A stretch of 64,000 nucleotides of DNA from Bacteroidales bacterium (GTDB lineage Bacteria > Bacteroidota > Bacteroidia > Bacteroidales > VadinHA17). Under the pieces are notes generated by a model. It worked only from the letters and a program-made list of their open reading frames with translations, was not told where the DNA came from and did no database searches. Within the stretch, counting starts at the first letter, position 1, and the number at the start of each line of letters is the position of its first letter. This document shows positions 1-8,654 of the stretch, piece after piece. The position numbers were made by a program, and so were the translations under genes. The DNA is taken from the NCBI GenBank assembly GCA_016928075.1, contig JAFGLJ010000028.1, positions 1 through 64,000 on the forward strand. The letters are read 5' to 3'.

Positions 1-111
1 AAATGTTCTTACCATTTCATATCTTATCATAACATATTCTACACAATACTTAGAACTTCTGTGACAATTATATGACCCCTCGCGGGGACAGGGGAAGGAA
101 GAGTATCGAAT

Positions 112-1365
112 CTATGAAGGTTGAAAATGAAAATACCTCATTACAGCAGGAAGCAGGATATCGCGGTAAAACAGTCCTGGTGGTGACTGGGACAGTCCGC
201 TGTGCATGGCACCGACATTTGCCAGTGACACTACAATGATATCGGTGCCTTCTATCCAGAACATCATGGCAGTAAAGCCCAGGGTACCCCCCGAGTGGCC
301 GGTTACATCCTTTTCATTAATATAATCTTCAATCCTGGAGATCCCCTGCATATACTTCATCCTTGAATCAGGACCTTCTGCCGGTGGGTAGTAAGTAAAG
401 TGCTCCCTGTGCATTGAATCCCCCAGCAGATCACCGTCACGCAGGGCCTGCGCCCAGCGTACCAGGTCGCCAGCAGTGGCTACCATGCCGCCGGCTGCCC
501 ATTCGGGTGAGAGGTTGCCGGCAGTTGATTCAACCAGGTAGGGCCGTATCTCTGGAAAATCTTTATGCACTCCGGCAGTCTTTATAAACCGGGGCGTAGC
601 GTAATGGTAATGGTGAACGTATCCCCCGGGTACCTGCTCAAAAGATTCAAGATAGGTGTTATCTATATTAAGTGGTTGAAATATCCGGTTCCGTATCTCT
701 GTCATAACATCATTACCCGTAACAGCTTCAATGATGAGGCCAAGGACAGTGTAGTTGGTATTTGAATAGGAATACCTTTCACCGGGCTCGAAATCGGCCC
801 GGCATTTATCAGCGGTAACATATTCAAGTGTCTCTGTCTTGCCCCAGGTATGGTCCAGGTCCATCTCCTCACCCCGTCCCTTCCTGATCCAGCCGGGCTG
901 GAATTCCCATGTAGGGATCCCGCTCTGGTGGTTCAACAGTTCCCTCAGGCTTGCACGATCCGTGTTGGGCACGGCCAGTACGATATCCTGGTCGAGGTAG
1001 TCGGCAGGTACTTTGTCAAGGTCGAGTTTGCCTTCCTCAACCAGCTGAAGGATTACCACGGCAATAAAGGTCTTTGTGATACTGCCGATACCGAATTTAT
1101 CAGAAGTCATTACAGGCACCCTTCCCTGCAGGTCACTGTAGCCTGCCGTGCCTGTCCATGCAATGCTGTCCCCTTTGCCGACAGCTACCGAGATACCGGG
1201 AATACCCATTACTATTCCGTTTATTAAAGCCTCATTAAGTATATCCTCATCATATTTGATTTCCTGCTTACCGTTGGTCCTGGTACATCCAACAGTGGCG
1301 TTCAGCAGGATAAATGCCAGGGCGATTACCTGACAAGGCTTGATAATCAGACTGTAACGGATCAT
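112..1365 (-). CDS. Serine hydrolase lipoprotein, class C beta-lactamase fold
   Basis: This is an exported serine hydrolase of the beta-lactamase/DD-peptidase superfamily (Pfam Beta-lactamase, PF00144), probably acting on a peptide or ester in the periplasm. The protein starts with a lipoprotein signal peptide whose lipobox cysteine follows ATVG, at about residue 27. The three active-site motifs are visible: SITK (Ser nucleophile and Lys) near residue 97, YSN near residue 199 and HSG near residue 358. The length of 417 aa is usual for the family. It is the last gene of a minus-strand run, 18 bp downstream of a second enzyme of the same family, so the two are probably ancient tandem duplicates. 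The substrate cannot be read from sequence, and beta-lactam resistance should not be assumed. Confidence 0.88.
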   Translation of the reverse strand: MIRYSLIIKPCQVIALAFILLNATVGCTRTNGKQEIKYDEDILNEALINGIVMGIPGISVAVGKGDSIAWTGTAGYSDLQGRVPVMTSDKFGIGSITKTFIAVVILQLVEEGKLDLDKVPADYLDQDIVLAVPNTDRASLRELLNHQSGIPTWEFQPGWIRKGRGEEMDLDHTWGKTETLEYVTADKCRADFEPGERYSYSNTNYTVLGLIIEAVTGNDVMTEIRNRIFQPLNIDNTYLESFEQVPGGYVHHYHYATPRFIKTAGVHKDFPEIRPYLVESTAGNLSPEWAAGGMVATAGDLVRWAQALRDGDLLGDSMHREHFTYYPPAEGPDSRMKYMQGISRIEDYINEKDVTGHSGGTLGFTAMMFWIEGTDIIVVSLANVGAMHSGLSQSPPGLFYRDILLPAVMRYFHFQPS

Positions 1366-1383
1366 AATTTTCTTTTTTGATTA

Positions 1384-2514
1384 CTATTTAATGACTTTAT
1401 GATTATATTTTTCAAATAAAACACAGGCTTCCGTGATGATGTTTCTGAAATTTTCGGATGGCCGGTTAAATAAGCCGATGAATAGAATTTCTTTTTCCGG
1501 GATTACCAGGTAAATGGATAAAAAACCTCCCTGGCTGCCCGTGTGATATACAAACTCCGTGTCAAAAGTATGCTGCCCCCTGAAAAGGAAATCCTGGTCG
1601 AGAAACCAGGAAAAACCAATATAAGGTTTAATAGTGTCGGCCCAGTTCGATGGGGAGAAGACAGTCCTGGATTCAGCAGTTAATTCCTTGTTTAAAAAGA
1701 CGTTATTCTTAATGGCATTTTCATACTTTGCCAGTTCCAGTACTGAACTCCACACACCCCCGTTGCCGGCGGCAGCAAATTTAGGACATTCACCGTAATC
1801 GAACTCTTTATACACAGTACCTTCCTTTATATAAGCATGGGCGACACCTGATTCCGGGTGGGGCCCGTCTGTTATCGTACTGGTAATCATTCCTGAAGGG
1901 ATGAAAATATTATTTATTATATATTCCTGCCATTTCGTCCCGGTAACCTGCTCTATCACCAGGGCAAGTCCGTTGAAAGCGGGATTGGAGTATTCATATT
2001 TTTCACCAGGTTCAAAATTAAATGACTGAGCCCTTTTTATCGGTTCGAAATTTTCCAGGTCATTTGCCGCCAGGTAGAAAATGCTATCCCCGTAGTTGTC
2101 CCTGATGTCGGGTAAGCCTGACGTATGGCTCAGCAGATGCTTTATTTTAACTTTTCGGGCAATCCCGGGATTGTCAAAATCGGGGAAATATTTATAGATA
2201 CTGTCTTCCAGTGATATCCTGTTTTCCTCCACCAGCTTTAAAATCCCGTAGGCTACAAAGGTTTTGGAGATGGATCCTATATTGAAGAGTGTGTTAGGAG
2301 TAATTTTCTCTTTTGTTTCCAGGTCTGCCAGACCGAAACTTTTCAAATAAACAGTGCTGTCTCCTTTCATAACTACAAACGAACCACCGGGTTCATCCCC
2401 TGAAAATTCTTTTTCTAATAGTGAATCCAGTTCATATTCAAAGCTAATTTGTGGGTGCTTTGGATTACAGGCAACTACGAATAAAATACTGAAGATGAAT
2501 ATACTGTGTTTCAT
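1384..2514 (-). CDS. Serine hydrolase lipoprotein, class C beta-lactamase fold (second copy)
   Basis: A 376-aa paralogue of the neighbouring downstream gene, with a lipoprotein signal peptide ending in VVAC at residue 16. Its active-site motifs are SISK (near residue 82), YSN (near 176) and HTG (near 324), in the order expected for class C beta-lactamase-like hydrolases. The C-terminal end VIPEKEILFIGLFNRP resembles the closing strand of the fold. It starts 3 bp after the stop of the GNAT-YoaP gene, so the three genes are likely co-transcribed. Whether it is a DD-peptidase, esterase or aminopeptidase is open. Confidence 0.88.
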   Translation of the reverse strand: MKHSIFIFSILFVVACNPKHPQISFEYELDSLLEKEFSGDEPGGSFVVMKGDSTVYLKSFGLADLETKEKITPNTLFNIGSISKTFVAYGILKLVEENRISLEDSIYKYFPDFDNPGIARKVKIKHLLSHTSGLPDIRDNYGDSIFYLAANDLENFEPIKRAQSFNFEPGEKYEYSNPAFNGLALVIEQVTGTKWQEYIINNIFIPSGMITSTITDGPHPESGVAHAYIKEGTVYKEFDYGECPKFAAAGNGGVWSSVLELAKYENAIKNNVFLNKELTAESRTVFSPSNWADTIKPYIGFSWFLDQDFLFRGQHTFDTEFVYHTGSQGGFLSIYLVIPEKEILFIGLFNRPSENFRNIITEACVLFEKYNHKVIK

Positions 2515-2517
2515 ATG

Positions 2518-3294
2518 TCATTGCAATTTCTTGTTCATTATATTTTCAAACCTGGTGTTGCTGATAGGGTGGTGGCTGATAATCTCACCCTCATATATAA
2601 TGCAAAAGGTACCGAAAGGGCTCGGGTTCTCCTGTGCAGAAATTGCATCATTAAGATTTATTAACCTGCACTCTATTTCAAGCTTACGGGCTGTTTGCAG
2701 GATGGCATTGACATTTTTTTCAGTATAAGGACACTGGAAAGACCTCAATATTGTCAATCCCTTATTATACTTTTTCAGATTTTCATTCATGTTTGACTTG
2801 AAGCCAGGGTTTTTTCCCTTCCCGTCAAACTTTCTCACCAGTAAATCGAAATCGGGACTGCAATGATCGGCTATCTGAAAGCCTTTCTTTAGAAATATCC
2901 GGTTATCAGCCATGAATGATCCTTTCCTGGTAACCACGGCCACACCCAACATTTCTTTCTCTTTTGCATCCTTGATGCATTCATCAAGCAGCGCGGATGC
3001 GAGCCCCCTACCTTTATATTCGTTCCTGAAGCCAACGAAAAGACAATGGATAAACATATAATCCTCCGCATCAACGGGTCGGTGGGCAAATCTCCCGGGA
3101 ATATATTCGATCATACCCTGGTAACCTCCTTTCTCCAGTATGACAGCCTTTATCCTTAGACCTTTATTATAATATTCACTGAACCAGTCAATTTTATGCC
3201 TCAGTTCAACCTGCTTTTTCACGTCCTTATATCCGCAAACACCATATGCAGAGATATTCTCAGGTGTGAGATCAATAATCTGTATACCTTCCAT
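2518..3294 (-). CDS. GNAT acetyltransferase with C-terminal YoaP-like domain
   Basis: The N-terminal half (about residues 1-150) is a GNAT N-acetyltransferase: the acetyl-CoA loop is seen as RNEYKGRGLASALL, followed by AKEKEMLGVAVVT and an FLKKGF segment near residue 135. The C-terminal 85 residues, after a basic linker, look like the YoaP domain that follows GNAT domains in a known family: a strand-rich segment starting TILRSFQCPYTEKN, with a Cys-Pro-Tyr turn reminiscent of thioredoxin-fold proteins, and ending with the FENIMNKKL tail. The substrate is unknown. It is the first gene of a three-gene run with two serine hydrolases. Start context is a plain ATG without a clear Shine-Dalgarno. 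Confidence 0.82.
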   Translation of the reverse strand: MEGIQIIDLTPENISAYGVCGYKDVKKQVELRHKIDWFSEYYNKGLRIKAVILEKGGYQGMIEYIPGRFAHRPVDAEDYMFIHCLFVGFRNEYKGRGLASALLDECIKDAKEKEMLGVAVVTRKGSFMADNRIFLKKGFQIADHCSPDFDLLVRKFDGKGKNPGFKSNMNENLKKYNKGLTILRSFQCPYTEKNVNAILQTARKLEIECRLINLNDAISAQENPSPFGTFCIIYEGEIISHHPISNTRFENIMNKKLQ

Positions 3295-3411
3295 AATTAC
3301 TTCTATTGTTGAAATGTTGAATTGTTAAATTGTTGAACTGGGATTTTATTCAAAGCCTGTATAGCCCCTTTAACAATTTAAGAGCATCACTTGATAGTTG
3401 GGTAATAACCT

Positions 3412-3879
3412 TTACCAGGTGATGCGCAGTCCGAGTGCTCCGCCCCAGCCCAAGCCGTGAACCTCACCCAGGAAATCCCAGATGGGTCGTGTATCAAGGC
3501 TTACTAGGAAGGGGAGGTCCCTGAAATTATATTCTATCCCGATCTGTCCGCCAAGGCCTACATTAACCGAACTGTTGTTATCATAGCTGTCAAACGAGAC
3601 ACTGGCACCGGGACCAATATACCAGTTAAATCCACCCAGCAGGTGCCAGTCCCAGTGGTAAATGCCAATCAGGGCAAGCCTGGTATTATCGTTTTTAAAA
3701 CCGAAACTTGCATCAAGTTCCAACCGGTTCCTGTTGTTAAGGCCTTTCTGGAAAGATAGTTCAGCACCATTATAGTATTCGCCCCCGTAAATACGTGCAC
3801 CCAGTGCATAAGGACTCACCTGTGCGGAAACAATAATACATGTGCCTATCAGTGCAATAAATAAAAGTATTTTTTTCAT
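3412..3879 (-). CDS. Small outer-membrane beta-barrel protein
   Basis: A 155-aa protein with a clear Sec signal peptide (MKKILLFIALIGTCIIVSAQ) followed by alternating hydrophobic/aromatic strands and a C-terminal sequence LGLRITW whose last residue is aromatic, as in outer-membrane barrels. The length fits a barrel of about eight strands. A longer reading from position 3960 adds 27 residues with no signal-peptide character, so I choose the internal ATG at 3877-3879. It stands alone between a GNAT gene and a repeat-rich gap. Function is unknown; it may be a structural barrel or lipid/adhesion protein. Confidence 0.7.
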   Translation of the reverse strand: MKKILLFIALIGTCIIVSAQVSPYALGARIYGGEYYNGAELSFQKGLNNRNRLELDASFGFKNDNTRLALIGIYHWDWHLLGGFNWYIGPGASVSFDSYDNNSSVNVGLGGQIGIEYNFRDLPFLVSLDTRPIWDFLGEVHGLGWGGALGLRITW

Positions 3880-3949
3880 GATGAATAATTTACCTATTCC
3901 CCACATTAAATACAAAGAACAGTTAAAGATAATATAATGATGGGGAAAT

Positions 3950-3980
3950 AAAGTTGACAAAGTTGATAAAGTTGATAAGG
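3950..3980. repeat. Short tandem repeat, unit AAAGTTGAT
   Basis: Three near-perfect copies of a 9-bp unit (one with GAC for GAT) run through this gap, followed by a degenerate fourth. Similar AT-rich TTGTTGAA tandem sequence lies at 3304-3338. No coding or promoter role is apparent. Confidence 0.6.
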
Positions 3981-3989
3981 TTTATAAAG

Positions 3990-4076
3990 TAGAGACGCCA
4001 GTCATGGCGTCTGAAGGGAATTTTGCAGGAAGATTGCAATGATTACCAACCGTAGAGACGCGCTTCAGCACGTCTC
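3990..4076. repeat. Two dispersed palindromes with GTAGAGACGC core
   Basis: Two hairpin elements lie side by side. The first pairs AGACGCCA (3994-4001) with TGGCGTCT (4006-4013); the second pairs GAGACG (4055-4060) with CGTCTC (4071-4076). Both are preceded by GTAGA and the stretch between them has the flank TTTTGCAGGAAGATT, which recurs near 46934 and 47040. Together with the tandem repeat they fill the 3880-4241 gene-free stretch; nothing else is visible there. Confidence 0.7.
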
Positions 4077-4241
4077 AAGGTAATTCTGCAGAAAGATCAG
4101 TATGGTTACCAATTATTGCGTGAATTCCTATTCCTCTTAAAATACATCCTTATCTCCTTAATCAGTTTTACAATGCACCCGTCTCTGCGGAACTTGAGGA
4201 TTAGAAATGCAGATTCAAAAAAAAGTTTAACTTTATATAAA

Positions 4242-4706
4242 ATGAGATCAACCTTATTTATAATCGGGGTATTGGCTCTTATTCTTGGGTCGATAGAATA
4301 TTTTGCCGGCAGGCCTGACAGCATTGTTCATTTTCAATTATATTTCAGTAATGCAAGTATTGCTCCTGCGGTGCCGGACATCTATGGTGCTTTAGGTAAT
4401 TATGCACCTACTTTTTTTCATGCCTTATCATTTTCCCTTATTTCAATCTCATTGTTGGCGGGCTGGTTCACAAAAGAGTTCTTATGCATTTTCTGGTTTC
4501 TTCTTGACTCTTTGCTGGAGTTGGGGCAACTAATTATAACCAGGTCACTGGCATATAAAATAATTCCTGGTTCATTATCCGAAAGTCAGGTAATAAACAG
4601 AGTCATTGATTTTTTCGAGCATGGCACTTATGATCTGTTAGATGTTCTTTCAATATTCCTTGGTTGTCTTATTGCTTATTTGATTGGAGTTCTAATTTCT
4701 AAATAA
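4242..4706 (+). CDS. Small four-helix membrane protein, unknown function
   Basis: A 154-aa integral membrane protein with four predicted membrane helices: LFIIGVLALILGSIEYFA near the start, FFHALSFSLISISLLAGWF, FLCIFWFLLDSLLELGQLI, and DVLSIFLGCLIAYLIGVLI at the C terminus. I use the ATG at 4242 because the residues encoded upstream (from 4116) are basic and partly overlap repeat sequence. It is followed after 1 bp by the propeller gene, so the two are probably co-expressed. I do not recognise the family. Confidence 0.6.
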   Translation: MRSTLFIIGVLALILGSIEYFAGRPDSIVHFQLYFSNASIAPAVPDIYGALGNYAPTFFHALSFSLISISLLAGWFTKEFLCIFWFLLDSLLELGQLIITRSLAYKIIPGSLSESQVINRVIDFFEHGTYDLLDVLSIFLGCLIAYLIGVLISK

Positions 4707-4707
4707 T

Positions 4708-5682
4708 ATGGTTATGGCAAAAAAATTAACTGCTTTTCTGCTATTTACAGGTATAGTTATACTGGGAATCCTCACTGCTCTTGAGAGTCGTCCTGAACCA
4801 CTGCCAGAGTTTAAAAAATGGGAAGTTGTTTATTCCTACTCTTCAACCGGTCACACTCTGAACGGGATCTGGGGAACAGCTGCAAATGATATTTGGGCAT
4901 ATGGGCCTTATGACAGGATGTTTCACTGGGATGGAACAGCCTGGACTGAGGTTAGCATCCCCATAGCAACGAGTTCCATCGAAAGCATGTGGGGTAACTC
5001 CTCTGATGATATCTGGGCTATAGGACAGCCCGGCAGGGATGAGGGTGAAATCCTCCACTGGGATGGAAGTGCCTGGTTAAAAGCAAGTACCACCAGCAAT
5101 CCATACCCCGGTACAGATTATCTTGCATATCCCTTATTGGGAATATGGGGAAATAATTCAGATGATATCTGGATTGTCGGGGAATTTGGTAAGATAATAC
5201 ACTGGAACGGGAACAACTGGACTATTGTTCCATCCAATACTGACAAATCTTTATTTGAAGTCTGGGGTTTCTCAAACAATGATGTATGGGCAGTCGGGGA
5301 TGCCGGATGTATTATGCACTGGAATGGTTCTGCCTGGTCGGAGATACAAAGTAATACTACAGAACGTTTGGAAGGTATATGGGGATCAGCCGCCAATGAT
5401 TTCTGGGTATGTGGTAATACCGGTATATTACTTCACCGGGATGGTAACAATTTCAGTTTAACGGATGTTTCACCATATCATATTACATCATTATGGGGTA
5501 CTGGCAATAATGATATATGGGGAACTGGTTTTGAAGTATATCACTGGGATGGGAATGAATGGTCAAAAATATATGTCCCTGCCGGAGAGGGCCCGGCTAC
5601 TTCAATAGGATTGGAAAAAATATGGGCCTGTGATACCACTAATGTCTGGGGTGTTGCCGGACAAAATATATTCCGGTATTAG
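4708..5682 (+). CDS. Exported beta-propeller protein with WG..DIW repeats
   Basis: A 324-aa protein with an N-terminal membrane/signal segment (LTAFLLFTGIVILGILTAL) and about seven repeats of roughly 40 residues of the type GIWGxxxxDIWxxG ... HWDGxxW. This repeat is common in exported proteins of Bacteroidota and Myxococcota and is expected to fold as a beta-propeller related to BNR/kelch blades. The helix lacks a lipobox cysteine, so the protein may be anchored or secreted. A second in-frame ATG lies at 4714. It follows the small membrane protein with 1 bp between them. Binding partner unknown. Confidence 0.72.
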   Translation: MVMAKKLTAFLLFTGIVILGILTALESRPEPLPEFKKWEVVYSYSSTGHTLNGIWGTAANDIWAYGPYDRMFHWDGTAWTEVSIPIATSSIESMWGNSSDDIWAIGQPGRDEGEILHWDGSAWLKASTTSNPYPGTDYLAYPLLGIWGNNSDDIWIVGEFGKIIHWNGNNWTIVPSNTDKSLFEVWGFSNNDVWAVGDAGCIMHWNGSAWSEIQSNTTERLEGIWGSAANDFWVCGNTGILLHRDGNNFSLTDVSPYHITSLWGTGNNDIWGTGFEVYHWDGNEWSKIYVPAGEGPATSIGLEKIWACDTTNVWGVAGQNIFRY

Positions 5683-5683
5683 G

Positions 5684-6364
5684 ATGCAAATGCCCACTCA
5701 TTACCTTGAATCGTCCATGTTCAATGCGAGTTTTCGAGTACTACTGGATAAGGTGAGGGATTTGATGCCTTGCCCGGAACTTTAGCCCCTGGAATCCTCT
5801 CCCGGACTTGCGGAGATACTCATCTCCGCAAACGAATTCCGCCACATGGATATTCTCTATCCCTATAACGAAGTGGACATTGCTATCCCGGTATGCTATC
5901 GCCCGAACAAGAACACAGTCGTGCCGGCAGCGTTGTGGCACCTGCATCTCCCTGTGTCGACTGAGGACGCATGTTGGCCTGGCGTAAAGAACTACGGGTT
6001 CCCGAAATTCGTGAGTGAGATAAACATCGACTTCACTGCCGAAGGTGCAAGTTGCCACTGGTTGCACGATAAGAGAAGAGTGCTTACGCTAAGTGTTAAG
6101 AAGTTGGATACCACATTTACGCAGTGGGAAGTTAAAAACATTACACTGCGCAACGGTCGCCTGATACAGAGTATATTCAACGGACAGGGACAAAAGGGTG
6201 TAGATCAGTCACCCGGTGGTGGATCGGTAAGTTTCGGCGATCATCCGATAGCAGAACAACTTCTGGCGTTGAATGTCGAAACCAGGTCGTTTCGTCACGA
6301 ATACATACCGGTAGCTGAAGGCACTCTTGGTATCGCCATCGAGTTACAAAGCTCAGGGCATTGA
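5684..6364 (+). pseudogene. Acetoacetate decarboxylase-like gene interrupted by one in-frame TAG
   Basis: A continuous reading frame from 5684 to 6364 is broken only by TAG at 5783-5785. Before the stop it reads MFNASFRVLLDKVRDLMPCP, after it PLESSPGLAEILISANEF, and then PYNEVDIAIPV and NYGFPKFVSEI, the pattern of the acetoacetate decarboxylase (ADC) family in which the lysine in the GFPK segment forms the Schiff base. Both sides of the stop match what the family needs, so the stop probably replaces a sense codon such as AAG or CAG. A shorter product could start at ATG 5846 but would lack the N-terminal strand. Either a recent nonsense mutation or a sequencing error is possible. It begins directly after the propeller gene. 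Confidence 0.7.
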
Positions 6365-6574
6365 AGGTCGGGGGGGTAAAGGAATTCTGCATGAAGAATA
6401 CAATAATTGACAACTGTAGAAACCCTGGAATTCTTATTTTAAGAATAATTAAAAATAGTTTAATATTTTTGCTAAAAACATATAAAATCGAAACAATATT
6501 ATCTTTATACCGAATGTTTTCTGAATTCTGATGCGAATATTGGGAATTTAATAAAAACTTAATCTTGAAACAAG

Positions 6575-7408
6575 ATGTCTAAGGTCCTGGCTTTTGCTAC
6601 AGAAAAACAGGCATATTTTGATCTATTTATAGAATCGTGCAATAGACATAATATTAATCCTGTTATACTGGGATGGGGGAAAAAATGGATTGGCTTCGGG
6701 GGAAAAATGATGACAATACGGGAGTATATAGATGATTTGCCCGATGATGAAATTATTATGTCAGTTGATCCTTTTGATGTTATTTTTTTGTGTGGGCTAG
6801 ATGAAATAGAACATAAATTTAAAAATATAAAAGCCTCCTTCCTGTGCGGTGCACTTAACCTGAATTTCTTCAATGCGATAGTATATAATTATGAATTCAA
6901 TAAAACCAGGAAGAAAACCCCAAGAACTCTTACTAATTATAATTTCCTGAATACCGGTACATGGATATCAAGAGCCGGATATGCCAGATTCATAATTGAT
7001 GAACTTGTTGGCAAATACCAGATGAATGGGACCTCAATGGATCAGCAACTGCTAACTGGTATTTATATCCAGAATTCCTACAGTGTGGATATCGACTGGA
7101 ATTGTGAAATATTCCATAACCTTCTGTTCAAGGATTTCATTACACGCAGGCCAGATCTCAAAGACCTGCAATTTTATGACGGCAGGGTTATCAATACCGC
7201 ATCTGATTCGAAACCCTGCATTCTTCATGCTTCAGGCAATGCTGACCTTAAAAAGCTGGCAATCAGGCTTGGATATGATCCCGAAATTACCGTTCCTGTA
7301 AATGACAATATCTATTTCTGGAAGAAGAGCCTTTTCCATATCGGTCAATTATTAAAACCTTACAGGAATTTCATGCCCTGGAACGGCCAGAATAACCGTC
7401 AGAACTGA
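6575..7408 (+). CDS. PLOD/GT25-like glycosyltransferase
   Basis: A 277-aa cytoplasmic protein that looks like the glycosyltransferase domain of procollagen lysyl hydroxylase (PLOD) and related GT-A enzymes. Signs are the N-terminal VLAFATEKQAYF strand, the acidic metal-binding segment IIMSVDPFDVIFL near residue 65, FLNTGTWISRAGYA near residue 130 (the N-x-G turn) and the SMDQQLL segment near residue 155. It probably transfers a sugar from a nucleotide sugar in a surface glycan or protein glycosylation pathway, but no pathway genes flank it. Upstream, TATTTTTG at 6464-6471 matches the Bacteroidota -7 box, without a clear TTTG partner. Confidence 0.7.
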   Translation: MSKVLAFATEKQAYFDLFIESCNRHNINPVILGWGKKWIGFGGKMMTIREYIDDLPDDEIIMSVDPFDVIFLCGLDEIEHKFKNIKASFLCGALNLNFFNAIVYNYEFNKTRKKTPRTLTNYNFLNTGTWISRAGYARFIIDELVGKYQMNGTSMDQQLLTGIYIQNSYSVDIDWNCEIFHNLLFKDFITRRPDLKDLQFYDGRVINTASDSKPCILHASGNADLKKLAIRLGYDPEITVPVNDNIYFWKKSLFHIGQLLKPYRNFMPWNGQNNRQN

Positions 7409-7464
7409 AAAAATCATGTACCGGAGGACGAGGCATGGGGCAGGGAGGTTACAATAATTGGCAA

Positions 7465-7490
7465 CCGTAGAGACGCGCTGCCAGCGCGTC
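7465..7490. repeat. Dispersed palindrome, GTAGAGACGC family
   Basis: GACGCGCTG (7472-7480) pairs with CAGCGCGTC (7482-7490), preceded by CAACCGTA as in the copies near 4051 and 46964. It lies in the 183-bp gap between the glycosyltransferase and the HEAT-repeat lipoprotein. Confidence 0.7.
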
Positions 7491-7591
7491 GTTAAATTTT
7501 GCGGGAGGTTCAATTATTTTTCTACTTTTTCACGTATCTTTATTATCATGTTCTTATTGTTTACTATTAAACAACTGTCTATTTTGTTATT

Positions 7592-8419
7592 ATGAGCTTA
7601 TCTATTAGATTGTTTCTTTTGTTTACATTACTGGTTATTGTCAGTTGTCAATCCAAAAAGAGTCGGAATCTGGAATTAATTATTATACCGCTACCTGAAT
7701 ATATTCAGGATTTACCTCCAAGTGAATCCCGGTATCTTTTAATTAACATCGGGACTGGTGAAAGAAGCTTTGTATATCCTCTTGGTGTACAGGATATTAG
7801 GTCAGGCGGACAGGAGCCAGGTTCTTTTACAAATATAGGTGTGACGGTTAATAATTGGGGTCCGGGTGCTGAGCATGCATTTAATTTCGATCAAACAGAA
7901 TACGGTATTCCACAATTTGAAATATCTATAAAAACAGAACCGGACTTTCCACTAACTTTTAAGGTAGGCAAAGAAGGTTATGTTTATTTATGTGGGGCTG
8001 GTACAGTGATTTTACAAGATGGATCAGAATATGTACTGGGATATAATATCACGGATGATCAATGGATTAATGGTCTTAAAAGCACGGAACATTATATCAG
8101 GCAGGGATCCTGTGAAGCACTGGGACGACTGGGTGTAAAAAATGCTCTACCACATCTGTTGAGTGTTCTGAATGATACAATCTGGGAGGTAAGACGCAAT
8201 GCCTGCGAGTCGCTGGGATTATTAGGGGATTTAACCGTTGTACCTGATCTTGAAAAAATGCTGAATGATGAAAACGAGCATGTAAGGGATGCAGCTGAAT
8301 ATTCAATAAATCAAATACGCGGAACACTGGAAGAAAATCTTTCAAAGTTATTGATGGAAGCAGTCGGTACAAACAGATATATGTTTATTACAAGGGATAC
8401 TTCAAGAACTGGCAATTAG
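7592..8419 (+). CDS. Lipoprotein with C-terminal HEAT repeats
   Basis: A 275-aa protein with a lipoprotein signal (lipobox LLVIVSC, Cys at about residue 19). Residues 20-155 are a strand-rich region of unknown type. Residues 165-245 carry two to three PBS-lyase-type HEAT repeats: IRQGSCEALGRLG, VRRNACESLGLLG and VRDAAEYSINQIRG, each preceded by a short helix. HEAT repeats make a curved protein-binding surface, so a scaffold role at the cell envelope is likely. No operon partner is apparent, as the downstream gap is 235 bp. Confidence 0.72.
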   Translation: MSLSIRLFLLFTLLVIVSCQSKKSRNLELIIIPLPEYIQDLPPSESRYLLINIGTGERSFVYPLGVQDIRSGGQEPGSFTNIGVTVNNWGPGAEHAFNFDQTEYGIPQFEISIKTEPDFPLTFKVGKEGYVYLCGAGTVILQDGSEYVLGYNITDDQWINGLKSTEHYIRQGSCEALGRLGVKNALPHLLSVLNDTIWEVRRNACESLGLLGDLTVVPDLEKMLNDENEHVRDAAEYSINQIRGTLEENLSKLLMEAVGTNRYMFITRDTSRTGN

Positions 8420-8572
8420 TCTAACAGGATTATATCTTTCTACAGGAATCGTGTGTTGCCTTTTCCAGATGGCTCAATAGTTAACGTTTTGTGGTTATTT
8501 CAAAATTATTTTAATATTTTTAATAAAACACTAAGAAGTGTTACCGTAATAAAACATTTCGGGAGGTTAAAT

Positions 8573-8641
8573 ATGAAAGTAAGTATTACAGGTTTGATTA
8601 CTGAGCAGAGGGGCTCCGCGGGGTATCCAAAGGGGCTTTAA
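8573..8641 (+). CDS. Possible 22-codon leader peptide or misread start
   Basis: ATG at 8573 is preceded by GGGAGG seven bases upstream, an unusually good ribosome site for this genome, and opens 22 codons ending in TAA at 8639-8641, 13 bp before the proposed TTG start of the next gene. It could be a leader peptide, or the original start of the next gene now out of frame. No homologue is recognised. Confidence 0.2.
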   Translation: MKVSITGLITEQRGSAGYPKGL

Positions 8642-8654
8642 TAAAAAATTACTT

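Noticed and set aside
112-2514. Beta-lactam resistance genes
   Set aside because: The S-x-x-K, Y-S-N and H-[ST]-G motifs also fit esterases and peptidases, which are far more common in Bacteroidota lipoproteins of this size.
5783-5785. In-frame TAG read as a recoded amino acid
   Set aside because: TAG ends several normal genes in the window, and no context such as a suppressor tRNA or downstream structure was seen.
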